In this document: one piece after another, positions 36,221 through 45,221 of the stretch | Numbering within the stretch: position 1 is the stretch's first letter | How the letters are laid out: each line of letters starts with the position of its first letter | Assembly: GCA_944326815.1 (NCBI GenBank) | Contig: CALVFI010000014.1 | Coordinates: 1-64,000 of the forward strand | Origin: an uncultured Rikenellaceae bacterium | GTDB taxonomy: Bacteria; Bacteroidota; Bacteroidia; Bacteroidales; Rikenellaceae | Length of the DNA stretch: 64,000 bases | Reading direction: 5' to 3' | Notes under the pieces: generated by a model | Seen by the model: the letters and a program-made list of their open reading frames with translations, nothing else | What the model was told of the DNA's origin: nothing | The model's database searches: none | Made by a program: the position numbers and the translations under genes

Positions 36221-38266
36221 ATGGCAAAACCGGCAAAAAAGATCGGATATTACCTGCTCAGAAGTGCGCTTTTAGCGTTCTTCGGGATCGGCATCTTCGC
36301 CCGTTGCGCCACCGTGATGGCCCCGATGGGAGGCCCGATCGATACGCTGCCACCCATCGTGGTAGCTATGACCCCCGCCTACGGCACCACCCATTTCAAC
36401 ACGACCGATCCACGGAGTAAACGCATATTCATCGAATTCAATGAGTATGTCAAATTACAGGATCAGCAGAAAGAGGTCTACACGGCACCGTTCATGAAGA
36501 AAAAACCTACGATTCTCATACGCGGACGAGGCATCCAGATCGATATCCCGGATACACTGAAAGAGAATACGACCTATGCCATCAACTTCGGCAGCAGCGT
36601 GCAGGACAACAACGAAGGCAATCCGCTCCACGGATTACGGTTCGTCTTCTCGACAGGCGACACCGTCGATTCGCTGGTCATGTCCGGCTACACCGCCGAT
36701 GCATATACGGCGGACAGCGTAGCCAAGACATTCATCCTGTTTTATGCCGCAGACAAAGCGTTCAACCCGGAGTGCGACTCGACCGTATTCAACTATGAGC
36801 CGGACTTCGTAGCCCGCTCGGAAAACTACGGAACTTTTCTGGCCGAGAATCTCAAACCGATCGACTACCGCATCTATGCCCTGGATGACCGCAACGGCAA
36901 CCAACTCTATGAACCGGGAGTAGATCAGATCGCCTTTCTCGACAGTGTTTACAACCCGGCCCAAATGCCGTCGTTCAATCTGCGCGAAGACACGCTGCGC
37001 AAATACCTGATTCCCGATCCGCAGCTCTATTTCCGGCTCTTTCTGGACGAACAGTTCAAACGTCAATACCTGGCCGGGCAAAATCGTGTCAACCAGCACC
37101 TGATTGTCCTTAATTTCGGCGCAAAATATCCGGAGATCGAAAACCTGACCTTCGAAGGGATCGACACATCGAAGATCATTCGCGAATACCTGAAACCTAC
37201 ACGCGACTCGATCGCTTTCTGGCTCAATATCCCGGCCGAAGAGCTGCCCGATACGATCAAAGGGGAGGTGACCTACCTCAAGCACGACTCCATCAATCGT
37301 CTGATCCCGACAACCCAGCAACTGGCCCTCGGCTGGAAGGCCTTCGAGAGCAAACAAGAGGAGAAAGAACGTCTTAAACGCGAAAAAGAACGCGAAGAAG
37401 CCCTCGCCGAGGGACGCGAACCGCCCAAAGAGCCCAATCCGTTCAAATACAAAGCCGAATCGAGCAATGAGATCAATCCCGAGAGAGGTCTCTCGCTGAC
37501 TTTCGATTTTCCGCTCACACAGATCGACAGCGGACGGGTTTCACTGATTCGTATCGGGGAGGAGGAAAAACTTTACAAAGTCAGAGTATGGTTCGAACCG
37601 GATACGACCAACATGCGACGATGGACCATACGTGCCCCTTGGGCGAACGGCCAAAAATACAAGCTGGAGATCCCTTCCGGGGTATTCCGTAATGTAGCAG
37701 GTCAAAGCAACGACACCATGCGTGCCGAATTTTCGGTCATGGATCCGGAGAAGTTTGCCACTCTGGTAATGAATGTCAAGGGGAAAGCTGACAGCAGCCA
37801 ATACATTCTCCAACTGTTAGACCAAAACGGGAAGTTGCTCGAAGAGAAGCGACATGTCCAAACAGGCAAATATACATTCCGGTTCGTAGAGCCCGGGAAT
37901 GTACGTTTGCGCGTCATTGAAGATCTGAACGGCAACGGAGTCTGGGATAAAGGCAATCTGGTCGAAAGACGTCAACCCGAAAGGGTAGAGATCTACTCTC
38001 AAGAGAGCGGAGAGGAGGAGATAGCCTCCAAGGCCAACTGGGAGATGGAGTTCGACATCGATATGAACGAGGTATTCGCCCCGATCACCATGGAACGGGT
38101 GACTGAACAGTTGTACAAACGGGAAAAGATCCGAGTCGAGAAGATGTTGAAAGCACGTGAACGGATGGGCCCCTCCACACAAAACCGCAATCGGTCCCAG
38201 ACTACCACGCCGGCATTCGGCGGAGCCTCGGGACGGGGTTATGACATGCAAAACTTCAATCGGTAA
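36221..38266 (+). CDS. Large exported Ig-like-domain lipoprotein-like protein
   Basis: About 681 residues. An N-terminal hydrophobic segment ends at FARCATVMAPMGGPIDTLPP, probably a lipobox-like Cys; PPIVVAMTPAYGTTHF with IFIEFNEYVKL starts an SbsA/Big_5 type Ig-like domain. The rest alternates beta-strand-like stretches; a Glu/Lys-rich insertion sits near 385-415, and the C-terminal region contains DLNGNGVWDKGNLVERRQPE, typical of the family. Such proteins are found across Bacteroidota next to envelope genes; their role is unknown. It probably heads a run with the PorT-like gene. Confidence 0.8.
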   Translation: MAKPAKKIGYYLLRSALLAFFGIGIFARCATVMAPMGGPIDTLPPIVVAMTPAYGTTHFNTTDPRSKRIFIEFNEYVKLQDQQKEVYTAPFMKKKPTILIRGRGIQIDIPDTLKENTTYAINFGSSVQDNNEGNPLHGLRFVFSTGDTVDSLVMSGYTADAYTADSVAKTFILFYAADKAFNPECDSTVFNYEPDFVARSENYGTFLAENLKPIDYRIYALDDRNGNQLYEPGVDQIAFLDSVYNPAQMPSFNLREDTLRKYLIPDPQLYFRLFLDEQFKRQYLAGQNRVNQHLIVLNFGAKYPEIENLTFEGIDTSKIIREYLKPTRDSIAFWLNIPAEELPDTIKGEVTYLKHDSINRLIPTTQQLALGWKAFESKQEEKERLKREKEREEALAEGREPPKEPNPFKYKAESSNEINPERGLSLTFDFPLTQIDSGRVSLIRIGEEEKLYKVRVWFEPDTTNMRRWTIRAPWANGQKYKLEIPSGVFRNVAGQSNDTMRAEFSVMDPEKFATLVMNVKGKADSSQYILQLLDQNGKLLEEKRHVQTGKYTFRFVEPGNVRLRVIEDLNGNGVWDKGNLVERRQPERVEIYSQESGEEEIASKANWEMEFDIDMNEVFAPITMERVTEQLYKREKIRVEKMLKARERMGPSTQNRNRSQTTTPAFGGASGRGYDMQNFNR

Positions 38267-38271
38267 TTACC

Positions 38272-39306
38272 ATGCTAAAAAAAGTTCTCCATATTGTACT
38301 GTTTCTCTCCATGGCCTGCGGCGGCATGGAAACACTCCACGCCCAGCATTACATCGGAGTGAAGGGAGGCTTCGGCGGCGGGACCTCACGGTTCTTCCCG
38401 AAAGAGGAGATGGGAACCGTATGGGGACTCTATTCGGGCGGCATATCATGGAAGTATTACAGCTACGAGCGTTATCTCGGAGGCGTGGAGGCCGACCTGC
38501 TTTTCATGCAGCAGGGCTACCGCCATTACACGCTGCTGGACAACCTGCCGGGCGATACAACCACCTACATGGAGCGGGAGATCAACTCGTTCGTTCTGCC
38601 GATCTTCTGGCAGCCGCATTTCTACTTTTTCCAACGGAAAGTACGCCTCTACCTCAATCTGGGAGTCACGTTCTCCTACAACATGAACTCGCAATACAAA
38701 TGGTATTCGGCCGAAAAGGGGCTGCTCGAATCGAAGATCTACCACATGGAACTCACCCGCGACAACCGTTGGGGATACGGACTGGTGGGAGGGGCCGGTA
38801 TCGGTATGTCATTCGGACGTGTGGAGGCCGTTGTCGAAGGACGATACTATTTCGGCTACTCCGATATCCTGAAAAACCGTAACAAGTATGAGTCGAATCC
38901 ACTGCGTTCGCCATTAGACAATATCCAAATCTCGGCAGGCATCTATATTCGACTGGGGAAAGGAGGCATTCTCGCTCCACCGAGCAAACGCGTGGCGGAA
39001 AAATTGCGGAGAAAAGAGCTGGAACGTATGATGAACCAACCTCTACCGGCCGATACGGTATCCGGAATCTCTCTCCCTCCGACAGAAGAATTGCCAACAG
39101 ATAGGCCCGAAGCGGTCTCCGATACGGACAACTCTTCCGACCAAAAGAACGAGTCCGGATCACCCGATTCGGAACAACTCTCGCGTAAAGAGCGCAAAAA
39201 ACAGGCCCGTACGCAGAAAAAAAATGAATCGACACAAACAACGACAAATCATGGAAACGACGAGACAACAGAAAGTAGCCCGACAGATACAGAAAGACAT
39301 CAGTGA
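38272..39306 (+). CDS. PorT-like outer membrane beta-barrel protein
   Basis: 344 residues. Signal peptide to about residue 24 (METLHAQHY), then an eight-strand-like small barrel of about 210 residues with aromatic-rich strands (for example YIGVKGGFGGGTSRFF, GGVEADLLFMQQGY, FSYNMNSQYKWYSAEKG), and a hydrophilic C-terminal extension rich in Ser, Asp, Glu, Lys and Thr. PorT-like barrels of this class occur with the Bacteroidota type IX secretion system, but other barrels share the pattern, so this is only suggestive. Its last 56 bp overlap rbfA. Confidence 0.7.
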   Translation: MLKKVLHIVLFLSMACGGMETLHAQHYIGVKGGFGGGTSRFFPKEEMGTVWGLYSGGISWKYYSYERYLGGVEADLLFMQQGYRHYTLLDNLPGDTTTYMEREINSFVLPIFWQPHFYFFQRKVRLYLNLGVTFSYNMNSQYKWYSAEKGLLESKIYHMELTRDNRWGYGLVGGAGIGMSFGRVEAVVEGRYYFGYSDILKNRNKYESNPLRSPLDNIQISAGIYIRLGKGGILAPPSKRVAEKLRRKELERMMNQPLPADTVSGISLPPTEELPTDRPEAVSDTDNSSDQKNESGSPDSEQLSRKERKKQARTQKKNESTQTTTNHGNDETTESSPTDTERHQ

Positions 39307-39586
39307 CATCTTCACCAAAGAAGCGTCCAGTCTGCTCAAGGGGGCGATGGTTTCGGTCACGATGGTACGCGTAAGCCCCGACCTGAGTTTTGCCAAGATC
39401 TACCTCAGCATCTTCCCCTTCGAAAAGAATCAAGAGGTGATGCAGACGATCAACGCCAACAGTTGGATGATTCGCAAGGCTCTCGGCACACGCATCCGCA
39501 ACCAGCTCAAGCAGGTGCCTGAAATCGCCTTCCACCTCGATGATTCGCTCGAATACATCGAAAACATCGACAACCTGCTCAAATAA
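39251..39586 (+). CDS. rbfA: Ribosome-binding factor A
   Basis: 111 residues from the ATG at 39251 (METTRQQKVARQIQKD). Helps mature 16S rRNA and the 30S subunit. Conserved features: the KH-like fold with VSVTMVRVSPDLSFAKIYLS and LKQVPEIAFHLDDSLEY. The start lies 56 bp inside the preceding outer membrane protein gene, in a different frame. Confidence 0.93.
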   Translation: METTRQQKVARQIQKDISDIFTKEASSLLKGAMVSVTMVRVSPDLSFAKIYLSIFPFEKNQEVMQTINANSWMIRKALGTRIRNQLKQVPEIAFHLDDSLEYIENIDNLLK

Positions 39587-39599
39587 ATCATCCGCGGCT

Positions 39600-40820
39600 A
39601 TGAATCGGCTTGCGTCTCTGTTTGCCCGACGCTATCTTTTCTCAAAGAAGTCACACTCGGTGATCAATATCATCTCGGGAGTGAGTGCTTTCGCCGTGGG
39701 TATTCCGGTCGCAGCCATGGTCATTCTCCTCTCGGTCTTCAACGGGTTCGAGGAGCTGGTCAAAAGCATGTACAAGGATTTCGACCCCGACATCGTAGTC
39801 CGGGCAGCAGAGGGCAAGGTATTCCCCGAGACGCAACTATCCCAGGCCACATTATCGGCCATAGAAGGAGTGCAGGAGATTTCCGCCGTTCTGGAAGACA
39901 ATGCACTGCTCGAATACCGGGGGAGACAATACATTGGAACCATACGCGGGGCAGACTCCTCCTATCGACAGGTTATCCCGATCGAGTCGATGGTGACCCA
40001 TGGAGAGTACCAGCCTCTTTTCGGCGACATGGAGCAGGCTCTCGTAGGCCAGGGTCTGGCCTATAACCTCGGCATCAACATCGCGTTGTATGATCCTCTG
40101 AGAGCCTATGTTCCACGGCGGGGAAATTTCAGTTCGCTGCTCCCGATAGAGGTTGCACGCGAAGGGCGTATTTATCCTTCGGGGGTCTTTGCCCTTGATG
40201 CCGAAACCGACAGCCAATATATCATCACCCCGCTTTCATTCGCCCAACGGCTTTTCGACTACGAAGGGAAAATCTCTTCCCTGATGATCAAACTAACGTC
40301 GGGAGCCAATCCCGATAAGGTACGGGATGCGATAGCCTCCACAGTCGGCAGTGACTTCGAAGTGTTGACACGTTATCAGCAGAAAGCCTCGCTTTATCGC
40401 ATCATGCGCTATGAAAAATGGGGAATCTTCTTTATCATCCTGCTGGTGCTTATTATTGCCTCCTTCTCGGTGATCGGATCGCTCGTAATGCTCATCATCG
40501 ACAAACGCAAAGATCTCCGGACACTCATCACGCTGGGAGGAGACATTCCCCTGCTACGCGGCATCTTCATTCGGGAAGGAATGCTGATCTCCATGATCGG
40601 AGCCGTGGGAGGTATGGCGACAGGTCTGTTATTATGCTGGATACAGATACGGTTCGGCGTGATTCGCATTCCCGCCCAGACCTTTCTGGTGGACAGCTAT
40701 CCGGTCATTGTAAAAGCGACGGATATGGCGGGTGTCGTCGTGGCATTCGTGGCTGTCAACTACACCATCGCACGGCTCACCGTAATGAAAATGATTCCTA
40801 AATCGGACATCAGACTATAA
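39600..40820 (+). CDS. LolC/FtsX-type ABC transporter permease
   Basis: 406 residues. Begins with the conserved RRYLFSKKSHSVINIISGVS region; then one transmembrane helix (about 22-45), a large periplasmic domain, and three helices at the C-terminus (about 280-395), the MacB/LolC arrangement. In Gram-negatives such permeases release lipoproteins from the inner membrane (LolCE), fitting the many lipoproteins here, but the partner ATPase is not adjacent. A longer in-frame start overlaps rbfA and is rejected. Confidence 0.88.
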   Translation: MNRLASLFARRYLFSKKSHSVINIISGVSAFAVGIPVAAMVILLSVFNGFEELVKSMYKDFDPDIVVRAAEGKVFPETQLSQATLSAIEGVQEISAVLEDNALLEYRGRQYIGTIRGADSSYRQVIPIESMVTHGEYQPLFGDMEQALVGQGLAYNLGINIALYDPLRAYVPRRGNFSSLLPIEVAREGRIYPSGVFALDAETDSQYIITPLSFAQRLFDYEGKISSLMIKLTSGANPDKVRDAIASTVGSDFEVLTRYQQKASLYRIMRYEKWGIFFIILLVLIIASFSVIGSLVMLIIDKRKDLRTLITLGGDIPLLRGIFIREGMLISMIGAVGGMATGLLLCWIQIRFGVIRIPAQTFLVDSYPVIVKATDMAGVVVAFVAVNYTIARLTVMKMIPKSDIRL

Positions 40821-40822
40821 AC

Positions 40823-41713
40823 ATGAAAAGAGACAGAACATATCTATTGCTGCTTCTGCTGTTGGGGTTGTTACTTTCCGGTTGCAACCGGCCCAAAAAC
40901 ATCCCGGATGACGACCTGCGGGACATCTTCAAAGAGATCTATCTCACAAACGCCTATTTCTCTGTCATTCGACAAACAAATACCGACAGTCTGGATACCT
41001 ACCGCCCCATTCTGAAAAAGCACGGTTATACGGTCAAGGACTTACGCTATACGATCGAGAACTTTTCACGACGGAAGAGTTCCAATTTAAGCGATGTCCT
41101 CGAACAAGCCATCAATCTTTTAAGGCAAGAGAACAATGCTTATCAGGCGGCCGTAGCCGTTCTCGACACCATCGACAGCCGGGCAGGACGGCTCTTTTGC
41201 ACCGTAGTCTATCAGGATTCGCTGATAGAAGCGCGTGCCGTCAGAGATACCTCCACACTACGCATCACGATTCCCGCCTCACCAGGCACCTACTACATCG
41301 GGTACAGTTACCTGATCGACTCCCTGGACCGCAACCCCTCGATCCGCACCACATTCATCCTGACCGATTCGGCCGGCAATCGCAAAACGCGCGGCACCAA
41401 CTGGATGTCGCTTCGCCGGCGAGCTCGATACAATACCGAAATCGAAACCTACTCGGGAGATCGATCTCTACAAGTGGTATTCGGCAACTACAATAAAATG
41501 TTGAAAACACCGAGCCTGCGGGTAGATTCTCTGCGCATTGTTCATTACCTGCCACGGCAAGAGGCATTGCACAGACTCGACTCGCTGTTGCTGCAACAAT
41601 ATTTTCCCCGTTATTCCTATGCATCTCTCCCAGACTCTTTGCCGCCGGATAGCAGCGCACTACGTGTTTACCCCCCACGGCTGGATACGGAACGGCGTAG
41701 TGACCGTCCGTGA
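40823..41713 (+). CDS. DUF4296 lipoprotein
   Basis: 296 residues. Signal with lipobox LLLSGC. The N-terminal about 110 residues (DDDLRDIFKEIYLTNAYFSV, then an alpha-helical stretch) match the DUF4296 family, a Bacteroidota-only domain of unknown function. The C-terminal half is beta-rich. It lies 2 bp after the permease gene, and its last 95 bp overlap the amidohydrolase gene. Confidence 0.8.
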   Translation: MKRDRTYLLLLLLLGLLLSGCNRPKNIPDDDLRDIFKEIYLTNAYFSVIRQTNTDSLDTYRPILKKHGYTVKDLRYTIENFSRRKSSNLSDVLEQAINLLRQENNAYQAAVAVLDTIDSRAGRLFCTVVYQDSLIEARAVRDTSTLRITIPASPGTYYIGYSYLIDSLDRNPSIRTTFILTDSAGNRKTRGTNWMSLRRRARYNTEIETYSGDRSLQVVFGNYNKMLKTPSLRVDSLRIVHYLPRQEALHRLDSLLLQQYFPRYSYASLPDSLPPDSSALRVYPPRLDTERRSDRP

Positions 41714-42788
41714 CGACGGCACGATACTCGACATCCGGGCCGAAGAGCAGGTAGACAGGCTTCCCGGCGTGGAGTTCTACAGCGGGGCGCTGCTCCCCGG
41801 GCTGGTAAACGGACATTGCCATCTGGAGCTCTCCCATCTGCGGGGGGCTATCTCCCCCGGATGCGGATTCCCCGGATTCGCGGCCGGCATATCCGCCCAG
41901 CGGGACCACTGCTCCGAAGCGCAGCAATATGAAACCGCGGTCTATCAAGATGCCCGCATGTGGGCCGAAGGGACTGCGGCCGTCGGCGATATATGCAACC
42001 GGGCCCTCACCTTTCCGCTCAAAAAGACAAGCCCCATCCGTTACCACAATTTCATCGAATTGTTCGGCTTGAAGACACTCTCCGCCGCCCGATGCGAAAC
42101 GCTCCGGGATGAAGCCCAAACGGCAGGACTCCGGGCTACCGTCACACCTCACGCCACCTATTCGCTCAATCGCCAGGCTTTCGCAGCAGCAATCGGAAAG
42201 ATGGATAACAGCCCGCTTTCCATCCATTTCATGGAGACACCGGACGAAGCAGAGCTCTTCCATCAGCGAGGAGCATTACAACAATGGTACGACAGTTGCG
42301 GACTCACCACGGATTTCACCACTACCTACGCCTCTCCGGCCGCACGTATCGTCGCCGAAATCCCCGGAGAGCGCCGGCTCCTCCTGATCCATAACACCTG
42401 TGTCACAGAGAGTGATGTCGATCTGCTGCAAGACCATTTCGGCGACCGTCTGACCTGGGTCCTCTGCCCCCGCTCGAACCACTACATTTCAGGACTCCGC
42501 CCTCCCGTGGAACTGCTCCGACGTAAGGGAGGACACATTGCCATAGGCACCGACTCGTTGGCTTCGAACGAGAGCCTCTCCCTGCTTGAAGAGCTCAAAC
42601 TCTTCCCTGAGATCCCGCTGGAGGAGCTGCTGACCTGGGCGACACTCCACGGAGCCCAAGCGCTCGAGATGGACAATCAATTAGGCTCCCTCGAACCCGG
42701 CAAACAACCCGGGGTCATCCTTCTCACGGGCATGGATTGGAATCGTATGACTCTCACTCCCGCAGCAACGACACGTCGTCTGATTTAG
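41619..42788 (+). CDS. Amidohydrolase-superfamily deaminase-like enzyme
   Basis: 389 residues. Metal-dependent hydrolase of the TRZ/ATZ (chlorohydrolase and deaminase) type: the metal pair HCH in [33 protein letters not shown] and the Asp in [20 protein letters not shown]. Substrate not identifiable; related enzymes deaminate guanine, cytosine, S-adenosylhomocysteine or aminofutalosine. The ATG at 41619 lies 95 bp inside DUF4296; a longer frame from 41538 is less plausible because its N-terminus lacks family features. Confidence 0.8.
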   Translation: MHLSQTLCRRIAAHYVFTPHGWIRNGVVTVRDDGTILDIRAEEQVDRLPGVEFYSGALLPGLVNGHCHLELSHLRGAISPGCGFPGFAAGISAQRDHCSEAQQYETAVYQDARMWAEGTAAVGDICNRALTFPLKKTSPIRYHNFIELFGLKTLSAARCETLRDEAQTAGLRATVTPHATYSLNRQAFAAAIGKMDNSPLSIHFMETPDEAELFHQRGALQQWYDSCGLTTDFTTTYASPAARIVAEIPGERRLLLIHNTCVTESDVDLLQDHFGDRLTWVLCPRSNHYISGLRPPVELLRRKGGHIAIGTDSLASNESLSLLEELKLFPEIPLEELLTWATLHGAQALEMDNQLGSLEPGKQPGVILLTGMDWNRMTLTPAATTRRLI

Positions 42789-42838
42789 CGTTCCGCAAAA
42801 ACTTCGGAGCTCTATCTCATAAGAAAAATCTCCGGCAG

Positions 42839-42870
42839 TTTTCTTTATCCGCAGGGAATTCATACTTTTG
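42839..42870 (+). promoter_or_regulatory. folE promoter
   Basis: TTTT (42839-42842), 20-bp spacer, TACTTTTG (42863-42870), 23 bp before the folE ATG. Confidence 0.65.
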
Positions 42871-42892
42871 TCAAGTCAAAAAACGCAACATT

Positions 42893-43498
42893 ATGAGCAG
42901 CATCTATCAAAAAGAGGAATTATTCTCTCCCGAAACCATCGAAAAACTCTCGGCTCACTACCGGGAAATCCTCGCCCTGCTGGGAGAAGACCCCAATCGG
43001 GAAGGGCTGCTCAAAACTCCGGAACGGGTGGCCAAAGCCATGGCATTCCTTACCCAGGGATATGACAGCGACCCGAAAGAGATTCTGCTCTCGGCACGTT
43101 TCAAGGAGGAGTACAAACAGATGGTCGTAGTGAAAGATATCGAGCTCTATTCGATGTGCGAGCACCATATGCTTCCCTTTTATGGCAAGGCCCACGTAGC
43201 ATATATCCCGAACGGCTATATCACGGGGCTCTCGAAAATCGCCCGCGTAGTGGAGGCTTTCGCCCGTCGTCTGCAGGTACAGGAGCGTCTCACGGTACAG
43301 ATACGCGACTGCATCCAGGAGGCTCTGAATCCGATGGGTGTGGCCGTGGTCATCGAAGCCAGCCATATGTGCATGCAGATGCGGGGCGTACAGAAACAGA
43401 ACTCCGCCACCACCACCTCGGCATTCACCGGCGTATTCCTCTCCCAGATTCAAACACGTGAGGAGTTCACCCAACTGATCGGCAACCGCCTCCGATAA
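42893..43498 (+). CDS. folE: GTP cyclohydrolase I
   Basis: 201 residues. Converts GTP to 7,8-dihydroneopterin triphosphate, the first step of folate and pterin synthesis. Zinc ligands Cys89 and His92 ([10 protein letters not shown]) and Cys160 ([11 protein letters not shown]) are intact, with the catalytic His also in [19 protein letters not shown] [15 protein letters not shown] is the family start. The ATG at 42893 is placed by the promoter at 42839-42870. folK and folB lie elsewhere in the window. Confidence 0.96.
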   Translation: MSSIYQKEELFSPETIEKLSAHYREILALLGEDPNREGLLKTPERVAKAMAFLTQGYDSDPKEILLSARFKEEYKQMVVVKDIELYSMCEHHMLPFYGKAHVAYIPNGYITGLSKIARVVEAFARRLQVQERLTVQIRDCIQEALNPMGVAVVIEASHMCMQMRGVQKQNSATTTSAFTGVFLSQIQTREEFTQLIGNRLR

Positions 43499-43623
43499 GC
43501 GGATTTCCTCTTGTCCCATCGGATTCCCGTATCAGCCGATAGACAATACACTCTCCGAACACTTCCATTCAGAGAAAGAGACCCGCTTCGCAAGGAAACT
43601 GCTAAAATTCCTGCTTCTCATTC

Positions 43624-43654
43624 ATTGCATTTCATCGTCAAAGCGTTATATTTG
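43624..43654 (+). promoter_or_regulatory. Promoter of the PurF-like gene
   Basis: ATTG (43624-43627), 19-bp spacer, TATATTTG (43647-43654), 20 bp before the ATG. Confidence 0.65.
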
Positions 43655-43673
43655 CGCAAAATTTCTTTACGAT

Positions 43674-45095
43674 ATGAGTGGCTTTTTCGGTTGTGTCTCG
43701 AAACGGGAATGTGTAGCAGATGTATTCTACGGTACGGACTATCACTCCCACTTAGGCACGAAACGGGCCGGTATGGCTTTTTACAACGGATCGAACTTTA
43801 TCCGCACCATTCACTCCCTGGAAAGCGCCTATTTCCGGAATAAGTTCGAAGGCGATCTTCCCAAATTCGAAGGGTCGAAACTCGGTATCGGGATCATCAG
43901 CGATCTGGAATCGCAACCGATTACACTTACCTCCCATTTGGGTCGTTTTTCACTCGTTGCCATCGGACGCATCGACAATATCGAAGAGCTCACCGCAGAG
44001 CTGCTCGAACGCCGCATCAATTTTGCCGAACTCTCCGGTTCGAAAATCAATCCTACGGAGCTGGTTGCCATACTTGTCTCGCTCGGAGGGACATTCAAAG
44101 AGGGCATCGAACTGGTTCAGCAGAAGGTAAAAGGGTCCTGTTCCATGATGATCCTCACCGAAACGGGCATCTATGCCATGCGGGACAAATATGGGCGCAC
44201 CCCTGTGATGATCGGCCGCAATGCCGATGGATATGCCGTTGCCACGGAGAACTCGGCGTTCGCCAATCTCGATTATGAGACCGTAGGAGAACTCGGTCCG
44301 GGACAAACCTACTTCATCACGGCAGAGGGGATGGAGGAGATCACACCTCCGGGGAAACGGAAACAGATCTGTTCGTTTATGTGGGTCTATTACGGCTATC
44401 CCTCGTCGTATTACGAAGGGGTCAACGTGGAGGATGCCCGCTACCGATGTGGCCGCGCCTTGGCAATGCGTGACGAGGATATCAAAGATGTCGATCTCGT
44501 AGCAGGTATTCCCGACTCGGGCATAGGACATGCCATCGGCTATTCCAACTGCCGGCACATCCCCTACAAACGGGCCTTCGTAAAATATACCCCGACCTGG
44601 CCGCGGAGTTTCATGCCCCAAAATCAGAACATGCGCGACCTGGTAGCCAAGATGAAACTGATTCCGAACGAAACCTTCATCCGGGGGTCGAAAATGGTTC
44701 TGTTGGACGACAGTATCGTACGAGGCACGCAGCTTAAGGACAATATTGTAAAACTGACCGAATCGGGCGCCGCTGCCCTCCATATTCGCGTAGCCTGCCC
44801 GCCACTGGTCTATCCTTGTGTTTTTCTGAATTTCTCCACGTCGCGCTCCACGTTCGATCTCTTTACACGCCGTGTCATCAAGGAACTGGAAGGGACCGAA
44901 AATTTCTCGGAAAAGTTGTTGCAAGAATATTCCGATCCGACGAGTCCGAAATATGCCGCCATGGTAGAAAGCATGCGTAAAAAGATCGGAGCAGACACTC
45001 TTCGATTCCAACATCTCGACGACTTAGTAAAAGCCATCGGATTGCCGAAAGAAGAGTTATGTACCCACTGTTGGGACAATAGCAGCTACATGTAA
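43674..45095 (+). CDS. PurF-like amidophosphoribosyltransferase with altered glutaminase site
   Basis: 473 residues. The phosphoribosyltransferase half is intact, with the PRPP loop MVLLDDSIVRGTQ and DLVAGIPDSGIGHAIGYS. The N-terminal glutaminase-like half begins MSGFFGCVSK, where normal PurF has Met-Cys-Gly-(Ile/Val)-Phe-Gly and the Cys attacks glutamine. Here that position is Ser2. The other glutamine-site segments (the normal NGN loop) also differ (VAIGRIDN). It may therefore use free ammonia or act in another pathway. I believe close relatives with the same N-terminal change exist in Bacteroides, so it is probably a distinct Bacteroidota family rather than a damaged gene. It has its own promoter. 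Confidence 0.85.
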   Translation: MSGFFGCVSKRECVADVFYGTDYHSHLGTKRAGMAFYNGSNFIRTIHSLESAYFRNKFEGDLPKFEGSKLGIGIISDLESQPITLTSHLGRFSLVAIGRIDNIEELTAELLERRINFAELSGSKINPTELVAILVSLGGTFKEGIELVQQKVKGSCSMMILTETGIYAMRDKYGRTPVMIGRNADGYAVATENSAFANLDYETVGELGPGQTYFITAEGMEEITPPGKRKQICSFMWVYYGYPSSYYEGVNVEDARYRCGRALAMRDEDIKDVDLVAGIPDSGIGHAIGYSNCRHIPYKRAFVKYTPTWPRSFMPQNQNMRDLVAKMKLIPNETFIRGSKMVLLDDSIVRGTQLKDNIVKLTESGAAALHIRVACPPLVYPCVFLNFSTSRSTFDLFTRRVIKELEGTENFSEKLLQEYSDPTSPKYAAMVESMRKKIGADTLRFQHLDDLVKAIGLPKEELCTHCWDNSSYM

Positions 45096-45128
45096 TCAAC
45101 CTTTATCTGATCCAAATATCAGCAAGAA

Positions 45129-45172
45129 GATCCTCGCTGTTAAAAACAGCAGGGATCAGTGTCGGATCTTTT
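45129..45172 (+). terminator. Possible terminator after the PurF-like gene
   Basis: A 13-position stem with one mismatch and one wobble (45129-45141 with 45145-45157) lies 34 bp after the stop; a TCTTTTT run begins about 10 bp beyond. It separates convergent genes. Confidence 0.5.
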
Positions 45173-45221
45173 TGCGGAACTGTCGTCGAATGAGGGAGAG
45201 GGTATGGCTGTAGAAAGTGTA

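Noticed and set aside
45096..45221. Replication origin in the short spacer after the PurF-like gene
   Set aside because: No DnaA-box-like TTATCCACA sequence and no dnaA gene; the skew change is spread over a few kilobases, so I do not place an origin at a point.
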